Shown: in pieces, positions 20,012-32,715 of the stretch | How positions within the stretch are numbered: position 1 is the first letter of the stretch | Layout: every line of letters begins with the position of its first letter | NCBI GenBank assembly: GCA_030268105.1 | Contig: BSDZ01000010.1 | Coordinates: forward strand, 4,254,001 to 4,318,000 | DNA length: 64,000 nt | Direction: 5' to 3' | Source: Volvox africanus | Taxonomy: Eukaryota; Chlorophyta; Chlorophyceae; Chlamydomonadales; Volvocaceae | Notes under the pieces: generated by a model | The model's database searches: none | The model's input: the letters and a program-made list of their open reading frames with translations, nothing else | Told to the model about the DNA's origin: nothing | Made by a program: the position numbers and the translations under genes

Positions 20012-23000
20012 TCGCGTCTGTGATTTGGGACATAAAAGACTTGGCAAAAAGTTTAGCAGCAGGCACGTTCACTTCCAACTCACGCCACACGGGTAGCGCG
20101 GGATGAAATCCATAGTTGAGAAAGAACGGACTTTTGCCTGTTGAGCGGTTCACAGCGTTGTTAAGCGTGAATTCTGCCGCAGTCAAATACATATCCCAAA
20201 CAAGTGGTGTGCGACCAGCATAATTGCGCAACATATCACCCAACGTGCGATTTGTGCGTTCGGTTTGACCATCAGTCTGCGGGTGATACGCCGTGCTCAG
20301 GTTGACGCGCATGCCAACTAGTTTGCAGAGCGCTTCCCAAAACTTAGACGTGAACTGCCCACCGCGGTCCGAAATCACATTTTTGGGAACCCCGTGTAAC
20401 CGAACCACATTGTCGAAAAACAAACGTGCAGTTTGCTCAGCCGTGCAGGATGATGTGCATGGTGCTAGGTGAACCATCTTAGTCAGACGATCGACCATTA
20501 CGAACACCGCATTATATCCCCCCTCAGTTTTGGGCAGCGCGACTACGAAGTCCATGGAAACACTTTCCCAAGGCGCATCCGGGACAGGCAACGGTTGCAA
20601 CAACCCATGGCCCTTACCGGACAAAGCCTTATTGCGCTGGCACAGACTGCATGTCTGTACGAAGTTCGCCGCATCCTTAGCCAAACGAGGCCACCAAAAG
20701 GAACGTTGCACCAAGTCGATCAATCGCTTGCTACCAGGGTGTCCTGCTAACGGGTCCTCGTGGAACCGCGCAAGGATGTCGTAGCGTAGCGCGTCGTCGT
20801 TCGGAACGACGATTTGCGTAGCTGCACCCTCCGTCCGTAGCCAAAGGCCATTCTGCTTGCGAAGGTTTTCTACATTAGCCGGGTCCGCGAACCAGGCGTC
20901 TGCGTTGTAGGCAACCTTCAACCGCTCCGCGAGGTCCGTCGCGATCGGTACCTCCTCGCTACGCGGCCGCACGACGGGCGCTGCCAAAATTGCAGTGTGT
21001 AGTGACGGATGTCGACTGAGAGCATCGGCAATATTCAATTTACCAGAAATGTACTCCCAGGTGCAGTCGAACCTAGCTAGATATTCCATCCATCTAGCCT
21101 GACGGCGGTTCAACGTCGGAACGCTTTGCAAAAACGTTAGGGGCTTATGGTCAGTCTTTAAAGTAAACGGGCGTCCCTCGAGGTAACAGCGCCATTCCTT
21201 TAAAGCATGCAGCACGGCCAGAAGCTCCTGTTCCCCGGTGGTGTAGCGAATCTCCGCACCAGAAAACTTCTTACTCGTGAAGGCGATCGGTCGCCCTTCC
21301 TGTAACAATACAGCGCCGCTTCCGAATATTGAGGCATCAGACACTACCTCAACACGAAATGGCAACGAGTAATCAGGGAATGCAAGGGTGACATCTTCGG
21401 CAACGATTCGTTTGAGCTCTTCGAATGCCCGCTGGCATTGCGACGTCCACGACTCGAGCGAAACGAAAACGCCTTTGCGAGTTAAGTTAGTAAGCGGGGC
21501 CGCAATGATGGAATATTTTTCAATGAACTTTCGGAAATAATTGGTCAAGCCAAGGAACTTACGCAGCTCCGTGAGGTTCTGAGGCGCGGGTCAATCGTGA
21601 ACCACGGCGACCTTCCGCGGGTCCATCTTCACACCGGTGGCCGACACAATGTGGCCCAAATATTCCACCTGAGGCTGCGCCCAAAAGCATTTGGCGCATT
21701 TAGCAAACAATTTCTCCCGCCTCATAACGTCGAGCACGAGCCGAAGATGCTCCAAGTGCTCCTCGCGCGTCTTAGAATATACCAAGATGTCATCCCGGTA
21801 GCAAACAACGAACCTGTCGATAAACGGCCTAAACATTCGGTCCATAACCGCCTGAAACGTCGCAGGGGCATTAGTCAAACCAAACGATAGGACCGTATAC
21901 TCAAAGTGACCGAAGGGCGTCCGAAAAGCGGTTTTCGGGATATCAGAGGCAGCGATGCGAATCTGATTGTAGCCCTGTTGTAAGTCAATTGAGGAAAAAT
22001 AAGCCGATCCCTTCAGCTTATCCAACAGGTCGTCAACGCATGGCAAAGGGTAGCGATTTTTCACCGTATTCGCATTTAACCCCCGGTAATCGATGCACAT
22101 GCGCAAGGTCCCATCCTTCTTACCGACAAACAAAATCGGTGCAGAATACGGGGATGTGCTGGGGCGTATCATACCCTTCGCGAGCAAATCCGTCACCTGG
22201 CGCTTTACCTCATCCAGCTCCAATGGACTCAACCTATACATTGGCCGGGCTGTAGGCTGCGCTCCAGGCATGAGAGGGATTGTGTGATCAACAGGACGCA
22301 TAGGTGGTAGGCCAGGGATATCTTTAAAGACGTCCTCATACTGCGACAGTAGGGCCTCAACCTCAGGATCCACAGAAATCTGCACGGTGGTGGCACAACA
22401 GCTCACCCGCGGCCTTAAAAGCAGTCCGTGGGCACCCTTCCGTAACAAACGGACGGCCTCCTTACGCCCGATTAGCTTTGGTTCGATTCGCGCGGCCATT
22501 GCGGTCACAGCGAAATTAACCATAGGCACCGCCTCAGTTTCGCCCTCCTTTGGTGTGACATGTTCGAACGACAGGAAAGGTACTTTAATCGACAGAGTAC
22601 CCTTGCACATATGCAGGGTTGCGGTCTCCATGTCGATGCACGCGCGGTACTGCCGTAATGTCGACGACCCCATTATGTACGGTGCAGTCTCTGCTAAGCC
22701 CTGCAGCACGTACGGCCGGGTCACAACACGCAAAGGGCCTAACGATAGGCTAAGGGTAATCCTGCCCACGATGGGATGCTTACCCCCGTCAGCAAGGGTA
22801 ACCTGTGGACAATCAGACGACTCTGGGGACAACCCCAGCGCATTCACCTCTGCGACAGAGATGAAGTCGTCGCTGGCACCGGTGTCAACAAGTGCCTTCA
22901 GAGTACGGCCATTCAAACCGATCTGAACCACAGGGACACGGTTCTCTATGAGCGACTGCCCAGCAGACAACGTCAGTGCACTTAGGGCGGGTCCGTAACC

Positions 23001-23522
23001 TACGGCACCCCCGTCAGGAGCTTCGTACCAAACGTCAACCGAGTAGGATAGGTGTGGCCACGGAGCCAGCGTACCCTCCCGATCCACACCATTAAACAAA
23101 ACGGTGCCCGGCTCGAACCGGTGGACATGCCGCATACCCCTTAACGATGCCTCTGCCTTGGGCCGACAGAAAGTGGGGAGTAAAACACATGCGGCGGTGC
23201 CTGGATATTGACGCCTACACCTCCTGTATATGGCCAACTGTTCCGACATCTCACGCAGAGACGAGGGGATGAACAAAACCACGTGGTTAGACAGATCGAT
23301 AGACGACAGGGGACGGCGAGGTGTAAACAAATTACACAACGGGTCGAAGCAGAGAAGTCCCGTGCGTCCGTCAAGCGTGATGCGTCGCGCAATGACTCGC
23401 TCGATGTGTCCAAGTACACAAGGCAACAATGCCTTAACGGCTGGCCGTAAGGATGACCACCGACCACGTGTTAGTTCAGAAATCCCAGGTGGTGCCCCCT
23501 CCGCAGGACCCTGGGAAAGCCC
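20012..23522 (-). pseudogene. A1 pol, one nonsense codon, 3'-truncated
   Basis: In frame with gag after the UAG at 23523-23525. Order: linker, protease [11 protein letters not shown], RNase H, integrase (CSLCQRNK, SMDF, SDRGGQF, TERTNR). One TGA at 21591-21593 replaces a Trp codon just after the RT (the residue before PAPQ in A2 and A3). The RT box is YRDD instead of YLDD, shared with A2. No frameshift seen over 3.5 kb. Confidence 0.9.
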
Positions 23523-24758
23523 CTATTTCGGCTGAGGTACAAACGGCGGCATTAGTGGGCAATCCTTCGTGGAATGGCTCTCCGCACACCGTAGACAAAC
23601 GTTGGCCAATTTCCGACGCTCGAATTCGGAACGATTGCAATTCCATTTTGGCATTTACGTGTCGTCCGTGCAAGTCCGCTTCGCATTGGGGTCGGAACGC
23701 TGTGCGGCTGCCGACGACGGCGCACCACCACGCTTCCTGTTTTTAGCCGGGTCCGAGCTCGGACCTGCTCCTCCTCACCCACGGACACCCGAGCTAGCGC
23801 CCCCGCGCGCCTGGCGTTGCCGGTTGCTGTGTCGCGTCGCGGCAGTAGGCGTGGGGCGGGTCGCTCCGAAGTCCTGGTCAAGAGCTACGGCTTCCCCAAG
23901 CGGATCCTGCACTTGCACGGCAATTGCACGAGGGGCAGACTTGACTTCTTCCTCACCGGCAAGGAGTCGTATCTCCGTGCCCTTAGCAAAAGCGACCAAA
24001 GCATCATACGACTTCATCTGCGCTCCAACCAAGTCAGTAGCGCACCATTTAGCCAAAAGTTTCGTCAGGCCTCGCCTAAACCAAAAGACACGCTCGGATT
24101 CAGTGAGGTCAGCAATGGGAGTCACAAGTGCTTCGAAGCGTGACTGGTACGCAGGTACATTCTCATCCCGACGCATGTGGTAGCTACCGGCTGCCAAAAC
24201 CTTACGAGCTTCCACATCGCGTGCTTGAACCTCAGTAGCGAATCGTGCGAGCAAAGCGGCGACCAACTCGTCAAAAGTATAGTTGTCCCGGGCGTTGGTC
24301 CAATTGCGATACCAGTCCTTCGCTGAGCCCTCGAGGGTGTTACCAACGAAGAGACAATTGATACCGTCATTATCGCCACCATGAACAGCCTGGAGATACT
24401 TTTTAGCGTCACGCACGTACGCACGAGTTGCATCGGCTATGCTATGCCCTGGTGTCTTGTCGGTCAGCGAAATATTGAGCCTAGGAACGGGAATCGACAA
24501 TCTCATCACCTCAGGGATGTCATCATGCCCTCGAGCTTGAGGTAATGGCAGAACCCTTGGTCCAGCAGTGTTGTCCATATTCGTGTTCTCTGCTGAATGC
24601 GGCACAATTAAGTGAGCAGGGGTCTGAAGGAAAAGGGGCTCTTGAGTGGCTCTCGCGCCAACAGCCTCAAGACCTCTATCCGGTGCTCTAGCAGCCACAA
24701 CAAAATCGGGTTGGCTAGCTAGGCTAGTGTGCGGCGTATTGTCGTGTTCCACGGACAT
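23523..24758 (-). pseudogene. A1 gag, one nonsense codon
   Basis: Same length and frame as the intact Gags of A2 and A3. A TCA serine codon has become TGA at 23775-23777, about 83 codons before the normal UAG end (23523-23525). The zinc-knuckle part lies beyond the stop and its CCHC region carries additional substitutions. Confidence 0.88.
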
Positions 24759-25224
24759 GGAGCACGAAATGATACCCTAGGTTTGCGTAATAGAAGCCGA
24801 CTTCTATCGCAAAGGCAAGAGTACAAAGCGATTCGGTGAGCCTACCGACAGTACTCTTGAGAAGATTCAGTCAACTCAGCAAGTACTTGCCCAGCTGAGT
24901 CCTGATCTCTGTAGTTTGGGCAATGAGAGTCGCCAACTGGTCCGGACGAAAGCCGGTCTCAGTCGCCGCAGCAAGCAATGCCGGTGCACTGAGATTACCT
25001 GCGACTCAGAGCGTACACTTACACAACAAGTGCAGCAATCTAAGTAAAAGCAATTAAACAATTACAAACCAGAAGCGGCGGCGTCCAAAACGGCGCGGCC
25101 TAGGTCTTCGGCAAAAGTATCTAGCGGTCCTCGTGGTTCGTCGCTGGAACTCGCCATAGAAAGAACCTACTTCCGATTAGACAAAGAGAGACAGTTAGGC
25201 AACGAACCTGTCTCGATACCAAAT
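24759..25224 (-). other. A1 leader
   Basis: Primer-binding site TGGTATCGAGAC next to the LTR, then the two conserved open stretches (ATG at about 25155, SSSDEPRGPLDTFA; later RPDQLATLI) separated by the GT...AG gap described for A3. Confidence 0.6.
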
Positions 25225-26048
25225 TGTTGTACCTCTCGTTCGCGTTTGCTCATAAGTATCTGCACGTCTGGAGACTTTCGACACCGATGCGCGAGCACTT
25301 GCAAGTACAGCAAGGCAAGCGAGAGCAAACAGAGACAGCGGAAGACTTCAAGACGAAGAGAGATATAACTTACAGTCTTACAGATCGGAATGATGCAATG
25401 GATGAAATCGCCGTCAGCGCCGGAAGCAAGCAATCATCATGCAGCGGTGATTAGCGAAGTTCAGGCTTAGCTCGGGCTAAGTAGAATAGCTTACAGAAAT
25501 AGTAATGTAGAACACACGAGTGTTCTCCGGTATCGAATGTCTTTTTCTGCTTAGCCGTCCTCGCATCTGTTATACTCACAGCATCCCAATGCCGTACGAT
25601 TCACATTAGGAGGCCGATCCTAGATGTGACAACCCTACTGCGTCTAGACGATGTCTACGCATAACAACGTATAAGCCTTTCCAGCATTCGCATGATGCAA
25701 GGGTCCGGATAACGATATCCGGTTGCAGGGCATGTATCGCGACGAGTGCGGCGCTCTCAACATGTGCTGTAATGAAGTAATATTATATCAGATAATATTA
25801 CTTATCGTTTCGTAGCACGAGCATAATGTGCACTTCAATGCTTCGGGCTTTTATGCATGCTAGGCGGATTTGCCATGATGCAATGTCGCGATGGGTAATG
25901 ACAACATGCCAAATGCATATATAAATGTACACGAATACATTTATATCATGCAGATTCATTCATATGCAATGTGTTCATCACAATAGCACTTCGCCTTGTA
26001 GGATCACATCGACCTACGCGTCGGTGGTAAATGAACCGTAGCACAACA
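25225..26048 (-). repeat. Family A LTR, 5' LTR of A1 (824 bp)
   Basis: Full length with both ends (TGTTGT...ACAACA). Hairpin 1 keeps a U-G wobble pair. Confidence 0.93.
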
Positions 26049-26877
26049 ATAACCAGATACGAATTGCTGCTTCTGATATTCCGAGAATCGCTTTCCAGAC
26101 CCCCTTGGGTCACTTCGAGTACACGGTCTTGTCGTTTGGACTTCCAAATGCGCCCACCACATTTCAAGCAGGGATGGACCGCATGTTCACACCGTATATT
26201 GACAGGTTCATCGTTTGTTACTTGGATGATATTTTGATATACTCCAAGATGCGCGAGGAGCACCTGAAGCATCTCGAGCTCGTGCTTGAGGTGATGAAGC
26301 GGGAGCAATTGTTTGCTGAACGCGCCAAATGTTCTTGGGCGCAGCCTCAGGTGGAGTTTCTAGGCCACATCGTGTCGGCCACTGGGGTAAGAATGGACCC
26401 ACGGAAGGTAGCTGTGGTTTGCGAATGGCCCGCACCTCAGAACCTCACCGAGCTACACCAGTTCTTAGGCTTGACTAACTACTTCTGTAAGTTTATTAAT
26501 AAATACTCCATTCTTGCGGCCCCACTTACAAATCTGACAAGGAAAGGAGGCTTCGCTTCTCTCGAGGCCTGGACACCCGGGTGTCAGCAGGCATTCGAAG
26601 AGCTCAAGCGAATCGTCGCCGACGACGTTACCCTCTCTTTCTCTGATTACTCGTTGCCGTTTCGTGTAGAAGTAATATCGGATGCTTCCCTGCATGGAAG
26701 CGGTGCTGTATTGTTGCAGGAAGGACGACCGATCACCTTCACAAGTAGGAAGTTCTCGGGTGCGGAGACCCGATACACGACCAGAGAGCAGGAGCTGTTG
26801 GCAGTTCTGCATGCTTTAAAAGAATGGCGCTGTTACCTCGAAGGCCGCCCTTTTACACTGAAGACCGACCACAAACC
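26049..26877 (+). pseudogene. Ty3/gypsy B3 RT-RNase H fragment, left part
   Basis: Begins in the middle of the RT where A1 inserted. Carries [21 protein letters not shown], the YLDD box, the RT connection ([13 protein letters not shown]) and RNase H (VISDASLHGSGAVLL, TDHKP). Open from 26105 to the A2 LTR at 26878. It resumes at 33545 after A2. Confidence 0.92.
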
Positions 26878-27701
26878 TGTTGTACCTCTCGTTCGCGTTT
26901 GCTCATGAGTATCTGCACGTCTGGAGACTATCGACACCGATGCGCGAGCACTTGCAAGTACAGCAAGGCAAGCGAGAGCAAACAGAGACAGCGGAAGACT
27001 TCAAGACGAAGAGAGATATAACTTACGGTCTTACAGATCGGAATGATGCAATGGACGAAATCGCCGTCAGCGCCGGAAGCAAGCAATCATCACTCGGCGG
27101 TGATTAGCGAAGTTCAGGCTTAGCTCGGGCTAAGTAGAATAGCATATAGAAATAGTAATGTAGAACACACGAGTGTTCTCCGGTATCGAATGTCTTGTCT
27201 AGCTTAGCCGTCCTCGCATCTGTTATACTCGCAGCATCGCAGTGCCGTACGATTCACATTAGGAGGCCGATCCTAGATGTGACAACCCTACTGCGCTTAG
27301 GCGATGTCTACGCATAACAACGTATAAGCCTTTCCGGCATTCGCATGATGCAAGGGTCCGGATAACGATATCCGGTTGCAGGGCATGCATCGCGACAAGT
27401 GCGGCGCTCTCAACGTGTGCTTTAATGAAGTAATATTATATCGGATAATATTACTTATCGTTTCGTAGCACGAGCATAATGCGCACTTCAATGCCTCGAG
27501 CTTTCATGCATGCTAGGCGGATTTGCCATGGTGCGATGTCGCGATGGATAATGACAACATGCCAAATGCATATATAAATGTACACGAATACATTTATATC
27601 ATGCAGATTCTTTTATATGCAATGTGTTCATCACAATAGCACTTCGCCTTGTAGGATCACATCGACCTACACGTCGGCGGAAAACTAACCGTAGCACAAC
27701 A
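26878..27701 (-). repeat. A2 3' LTR (824 bp)
   Basis: Full-length family A LTR next to the polypurine tract (reverse complement at 27702-27716). Confidence 0.94.
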
Positions 27702-27760
27702 ATTATCCCCCCTCCCGTATGCAGCGTCCTCGCTGCATCATACAGCATCGACTGCAGGGG

Positions 27761-30700
27761 TCATTGGGTTTGCGTGGCACGTTTGCGGGCTTCTTCGAGC
27801 AGGGGTTTCATGTCCTGTGAGAAGTTGCGTGCCGGTTCCCATGAGTTGTGCTCGTCGGTATACCCTGTCCACTTAACCAAGTACTCGTGTACTGTTCGCT
27901 TACGTCGGTGTCGGCCCACACGACGCGCGCGATAATCTAACACCCGCTCCACATCGTAAAACTTCTGTTTACCAGCGATCCAGGTCTCGGGAACTGGTTC
28001 GATCGCTGCGGGGGCGTTAGCAGGCTCAGGGACGGGTTCCGTACCACGATACGGACGAACAAGCGATACGTGAAACGTGGGGTGAATGGTCATATCAGCG
28101 GGCAATGCAAGCTCCACAGCCACATTCCCAACCATGCGCACGACAGGATACGGACCAATCCAGCGGGGTAAGAGTTTTCGGGATCCGTCGGCCAAGGAAC
28201 GCAAGTTCTTGGTGCTTAGCAACACGAGTTGCCCCTCCGAAAACGTTACATCCTGCTTGGATTTGTTGTAGTATTCCGTCGTTCGTTGCTGCGCCGCGTC
28301 CAAACACGACTTCGCGTCTGTGATTCGGGACATAAAAGACTTGGCAAAAAGTTTAGCAGCAGGCACGTTCACTTCCAACTCACGCCACACGGGTAGCGCG
28401 GGATGAAACCCGTAGTTAAGAAAGAACGGACTTTTGCCTGTAGAGCGGTTAACAGCATTGTTAAGCGCGAATTCTGCCGCAGTCAAATATGTATCCCAAA
28501 CAAGTGGTGTGCGACCAGCATAATTGCGCGACATATCACCCAACGTGCGGTTTGTGCGTTCGGTTTGACCATCAGTCTGCGGGTGATACGCTGTGCTCAG
28601 GTTGACGCGCATGCCAACTAATTTGCAGAGCGCTTCCCAAAACTTAGACGTGAACTGTCCACCGCGGTCCGAGATCACATTTTTGGGAATCCCGTGTAAC
28701 CAAACCACATTATCGAAAAACAAACGTGCGGTTTGCTCAGCCGTGCAGGATGATGTGCATGGTGCTAGGTGAACCATCTAAGTCAGACGATCGACCATTA
28801 CGAACACCGCATCGTATCCCCCCTCAGTTTTGGGCAGCGCGACTACGAAGTCCATGGAAACACTTTCCCAAGGCGCATCCGGGACAGGCAACGGTTGCAA
28901 CAACCCATGGCCCTTACCGGACAAAGCCTTATTGCGCTGGCACAGACTGCATGTCTGGACGAAGTTCGCCGCATCCTTAGCCAAACAAGGCCACCAAAAG
29001 GAACGTTGCACCAAGTCGATCAATCGCTTGCTACCAGGGTGTCCTGCTAACGGGTCCTCGTGGAACCGCGCAAGGATGTCGTAGCGTAGCGCGTCGTCGT
29101 TCGGAACGACGATTTGCGTAGCTGCACCCTCCGTCCGTAGCCAAAGGCCATTCTGCTTGCGAAGGTTTTCTACATTAGCCGGGTCCGCGAACCAGGCGTC
29201 TGCGTTGTAGGCAACCTTCAACCGCTCCGCGAGGTCCGTCGCGATCGGTACCTCCTCGCTACGCGGCCGCACGACGGGCGCTGCCAAAATTGCAGCGTGT
29301 AGCGACGGATGTCGACTGAGAGCATCGGCAATATTCAATTTACCAGAAATATACTCCCAGGTGCAGTTGAACCTAGCTAGATATTCCATCCACCTAGCTT
29401 GACGGCGGTTCAACGTCGGAACGCTTTGCAAAAACGTTAGGGGCTTATGGTCAGTCTTTAAAGTAAACGGGCGTCCCTCGAGGTAACAGCGCCATTCCTT
29501 TAAAGCATGCAGCACGGCCAGAAGCTCCTGTTCCCCGGTGGTGTAGCGAATCTCCTCACCAGAAAACTTCTTACTCGTGAAGGCGATCGGTCGCCCTTCC
29601 TGTAACAATACAGCGCCACTTCCAAATATTGAGGCATCAGACACTACCTCAACACGAAATGGCAACGAGTAATCAGGGAATGCAAGGGTGACATCTTCGG
29701 CAATGATTCGTTTGAGCTCTTCGAATGCCCGCTGGCATTGCGACGTCCACGACTCGAGCGAAACGAAAACGCCTTTGCGAGTTAAGTTAGTAAGCGGGGC
29801 CGCAATGATGGAATATTTTTCAATGAACTTTCGGAAATAATTGGTCAAGCCAAGGAACTTACGCAGCTCCGTGAGGTTCTGAGGCGCGGGCCAATCGCGA
29901 ACCACGGCGACCTTCCGCGGGTCCATCTTCACACCGGTGGCCGACACAATGTGGCCCAAATATTCCACCTGAGGCTGCGCCCAAAAGCATTTGGCGCGTT
30001 TAGCAAACAATTGCTCCCGCCTCATAACGTCGAGCACGAGCCGAAGATGCTCCAAGTGCTCCTCGCGCGTCTTAGAATATACCAAGATGTCATCCCGGTA
30101 GCAAACAATGAACCTGTCGATAAACGGCCTAAACATTCGGTCCATAACCGCCTGGAACGTCGCAGGGGCATTAGTCAAACCAAACGATAGGACCGTATAC
30201 TCAAAGTGACCAAAGGGCGTCCGAAAAGCGGTTTTCGGGATATCAGAGGCAGCGATGCGAATCTGATTGTAGCCCTGTTGTAAGTCAATTGAGGAAAAAT
30301 AAGCCGAGCCCTTCAGCTTATCCAACAGGTCGTCAACGCGTGGCAAAGGGTAGCGATTTTTCACCGTATTCGCATTTAACCCCCGGTAATCAATTCAGAG
30401 TACGGCCATTCAAACTGATCTGAACCACAGGGACACGGTTATCTACGAGCGACTGCCCAGCAGACAACGTCAGTGCACTTAAGGCGGGTCCGTAACCAAC
30501 GGCACCCCCATCAGGAGCTTCGTACCAAACGTCAACCGAGTAGGATAGGTGTGGCCACGGAGCCAGCGTACCCTCCCGATCCACACCATTAAACAAAACG
30601 GTGCCCGGCTCGAACCGGTGGACATGCCGCATACCCCTTAACAATGCCTCTGCCTTGCGCCGACAGAAAGCAGGGAGTAATACACATGCAGCAGTGCCTG

Positions 30701-31019
30701 GATATTGACGCCTACATCTCCTGTATATGGCCAACTGTTCCGACATCTCACGCAGAGACGAGGGGATGAACAAAACCACGTGGTTAGACAGATCGATAGA
30801 CGACAGGGGACGGCGAGGTGTAAACAAATTACACAACGGGTCGAAGCAGAGAAGTCCCGTGCGTCCGTCAAGCGTGATGCGTCGCGCAATGACTCGCTCG
30901 ATGTGTCCAAGTACACAAGGCAACAATGCCTTAACGGCTGGCCGTAAGGATGACCACCGACCACGCGTTAGTTCAGAAATCCCGGGTGGTGCCCCCTCCA
31001 CAGGAACCCGGGCAAGCCC
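27761..31019 (-). pseudogene. A2 pol with internal deletion and one nonsense codon
   Basis: Continues in frame from the gag UAG. Protease-linker codons run to LNGRTLN at about 30390, then a deletion removes the protease core and RT start and changes frame. RT resumes at [10 protein letters not shown] (30364) with YRDD. RNase H and integrase follow. A Lys codon is TAG at 28778-28780 in the integrase core. The rest to the chromodomain (EYLVKWTGYTDEHNSWEP) and the TGA at 27761 is open. Confidence 0.92.
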
Positions 31020-32249
31020 CTATTTCGGCTGAGGTACAAACGGCGGCATTAGAGGGCAATCCTTCGTAGAATGGCTCTCCGCACACCGTAGACAAACGTT
31101 GGCCAATTTTCGACGCTCGAATTCGGAACGATTGCAATTCCATTTTGGCATAAATGTGTCGTCCGTACGAGTACGCTTCGCGTTGGGGTCGGAACGCTGT
31201 GCCGACGACGGCGCACCACCACGCTTCCTGTTCCTAGCTGGGTCCGAGCTCGGACCTGCTCCTCCTGTACCACGGACACCCGAGCTAGCGCCCCCGCGCG
31301 CCTTGCGTTGCCCGTTGCTGCGTCGCGTCGCGGCAGTAGGCGTGGGGCGGGTCGCGCCGAGGTCCTGGTCGAGAGCCACAGCTTCCCCAAGCGGATCCTG
31401 CACTTGCACGGCATTTGCACGAGGGGCAGACTTGACTTCTTCCTCGCCGGCAAGAAGTCGTATCTCCGCGCCCTTAGCAAAAGCGACCAACGCGTCATAC
31501 GACTTGATCTGCGCTCCAACCAAGTCAGTGGCGCACCATTTAGCCAAAAGTTTCGTTAGGCCTCGCCTAAACCAAAAGACACGCTCAGATTCGGTGAGGT
31601 CAGCAATGGGAGTCACAAGTGCTTCGAAGCGTGACTGGTACGCAGGTACATTTTCATCCCGACGCATGTGGTAGCTACCGGCTGCCAAAGCGTTACGAGC
31701 TTCCACATCGCGTGCTTGAACCTCAGTAGCGAATCGTGCAAGCAAAGCGGCGACTAACTCGTCAAAAGTATAGCTGCCCCGGGCGTTGGTCCAATTGCGA
31801 TACCAGTCCTTCGCTGCGCCCTCGAGGGTGTTACCAACGAAGAGACACCTGATACCGTCATTATCGCCACCATGAACAGCTTGGAGGTACTTTTTAGCGT
31901 CACGCACGTACGCACGAGTTGCATCGGCTATGCTATGCCCTGGTGTCTTGTCGGTCAGCGAAATATTGAGCCTAGGAACGGGAATCGACAATCTCATCAC
32001 CTCAGGGATGTCATCATGCCCTCGAGCTTGAGGTAATGGCAGAACCCTTGGTCCAGCAGTGTTGTCCATATTCGTGTTCTCTGCTGAATGCGGCACAATT
32101 AAGTGAGCAGGGGTCTGAAGGAAAAGGGGCTCTTGAGTGGCTCGCACGCCAACAGTCTCAAGACCTCTATCCGGCGCTCTAGCAGCTACAACGAAATCGG
32201 GTTGGCTAGCTAGGCTAGTGTGCGGCGTATCGTCGTGTTCCGCGGACAT
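31020..32249 (-). CDS. A2 Gag, intact
   Basis: 409 residues from MSAEHDDTP. Central capsid-like part (FDELVAALLARFATEVQARD), a basic, Ser/Gly-rich linker and a zinc knuckle NVCLRCAESHSTKDCP (spacing C-X2-C-X3-H-X4-C, one residue shorter than the classical CCHC). Ends FVPQPK then UAG; the frame stays open after the UAG into pol. The start used here is the first ATG of the frame; leader exons may add an N-terminal extension. Confidence 0.9.
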   Translation of the reverse strand: MSAEHDDTPHTSLASQPDFVVAARAPDRGLETVGVRATQEPLFLQTPAHLIVPHSAENTNMDNTAGPRVLPLPQARGHDDIPEVMRLSIPVPRLNISLTDKTPGHSIADATRAYVRDAKKYLQAVHGGDNDGIRCLFVGNTLEGAAKDWYRNWTNARGSYTFDELVAALLARFATEVQARDVEARNALAAGSYHMRRDENVPAYQSRFEALVTPIADLTESERVFWFRRGLTKLLAKWCATDLVGAQIKSYDALVAFAKGAEIRLLAGEEEVKSAPRANAVQVQDPLGEAVALDQDLGATRPTPTAATRRSNGQRKARGGASSGVRGTGGAGPSSDPARNRKRGGAPSSAQRSDPNAKRTRTDDTFMPKWNCNRSEFERRKLANVCLRCAESHSTKDCPLMPPFVPQPK

Positions 32250-32715
32250 GGAGCACGAAGCGATACCCTAGTTTTGCGTAATAGAAGCCGACTTCTATCG
32301 CAAAGACAAGAGTACAAAGCGATTCGGTGAGCCTACCGACAGTACTCTTGAGAAGATTCAGCAAACTCAGCAAGTAATCGCCCAGCTGAGTCCTGATCTC
32401 CGTAGTTTGGGCAATGAGAGTCGCCAACTGGTCCGGACGAACGCCGGTCTCAGTCGCCGCGGCAAGCAATGCCGGTGCACTGAGATTACCTGCGACTCAG
32501 AGCGTACACTTACACAACAAGTGCAGTAATCTAAGCAAAAGCAATTAAACAATTACAAACCGGAAGCGGCGGCGTCCAAAACGGCGCGGCCTAAGTCTTC
32601 GGCAAAAGTATCTAGCGGTCCTCGTGGTTCGTCGCTGGAACTCGCCATAGAAAGAACCTACTTCCGATTAGACAAAGAGAGACAGTTAGGCAACGAACCT
32701 GTCTCGATACCAAAT
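32250..32715 (-). other. A2 leader
   Basis: Primer-binding site TGGTATCGAGAC by the LTR, ATG exon-like stretch at about 32646 and the second conserved stretch at about 32490-32340, as in A3. Confidence 0.6.

Larger units (their letters stand above)
20012..26048 (-). mobile_element. Ty3/gypsy A1, 3'-truncated, inserted in B3
   Basis: Minus strand: 5' LTR (26048-25225), leader (25224-24759), gag (24758-23523), pol (23522-20012). It ends inside the integrase C terminus (ITDAKSC) at the GC-rich block, so its chromodomain and 3' LTR are missing. The bases right of the 5' LTR (ATAAC...) continue the RT of B3. Confidence 0.9.

Noticed and set aside
23569..24183. Plus-strand open frame of about 200 codons, repeated at 31099 and 42476
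   Set aside because: Exact antisense of family A gag; recurs only because gag recurs. The codon pattern and known domains favour the minus strand.
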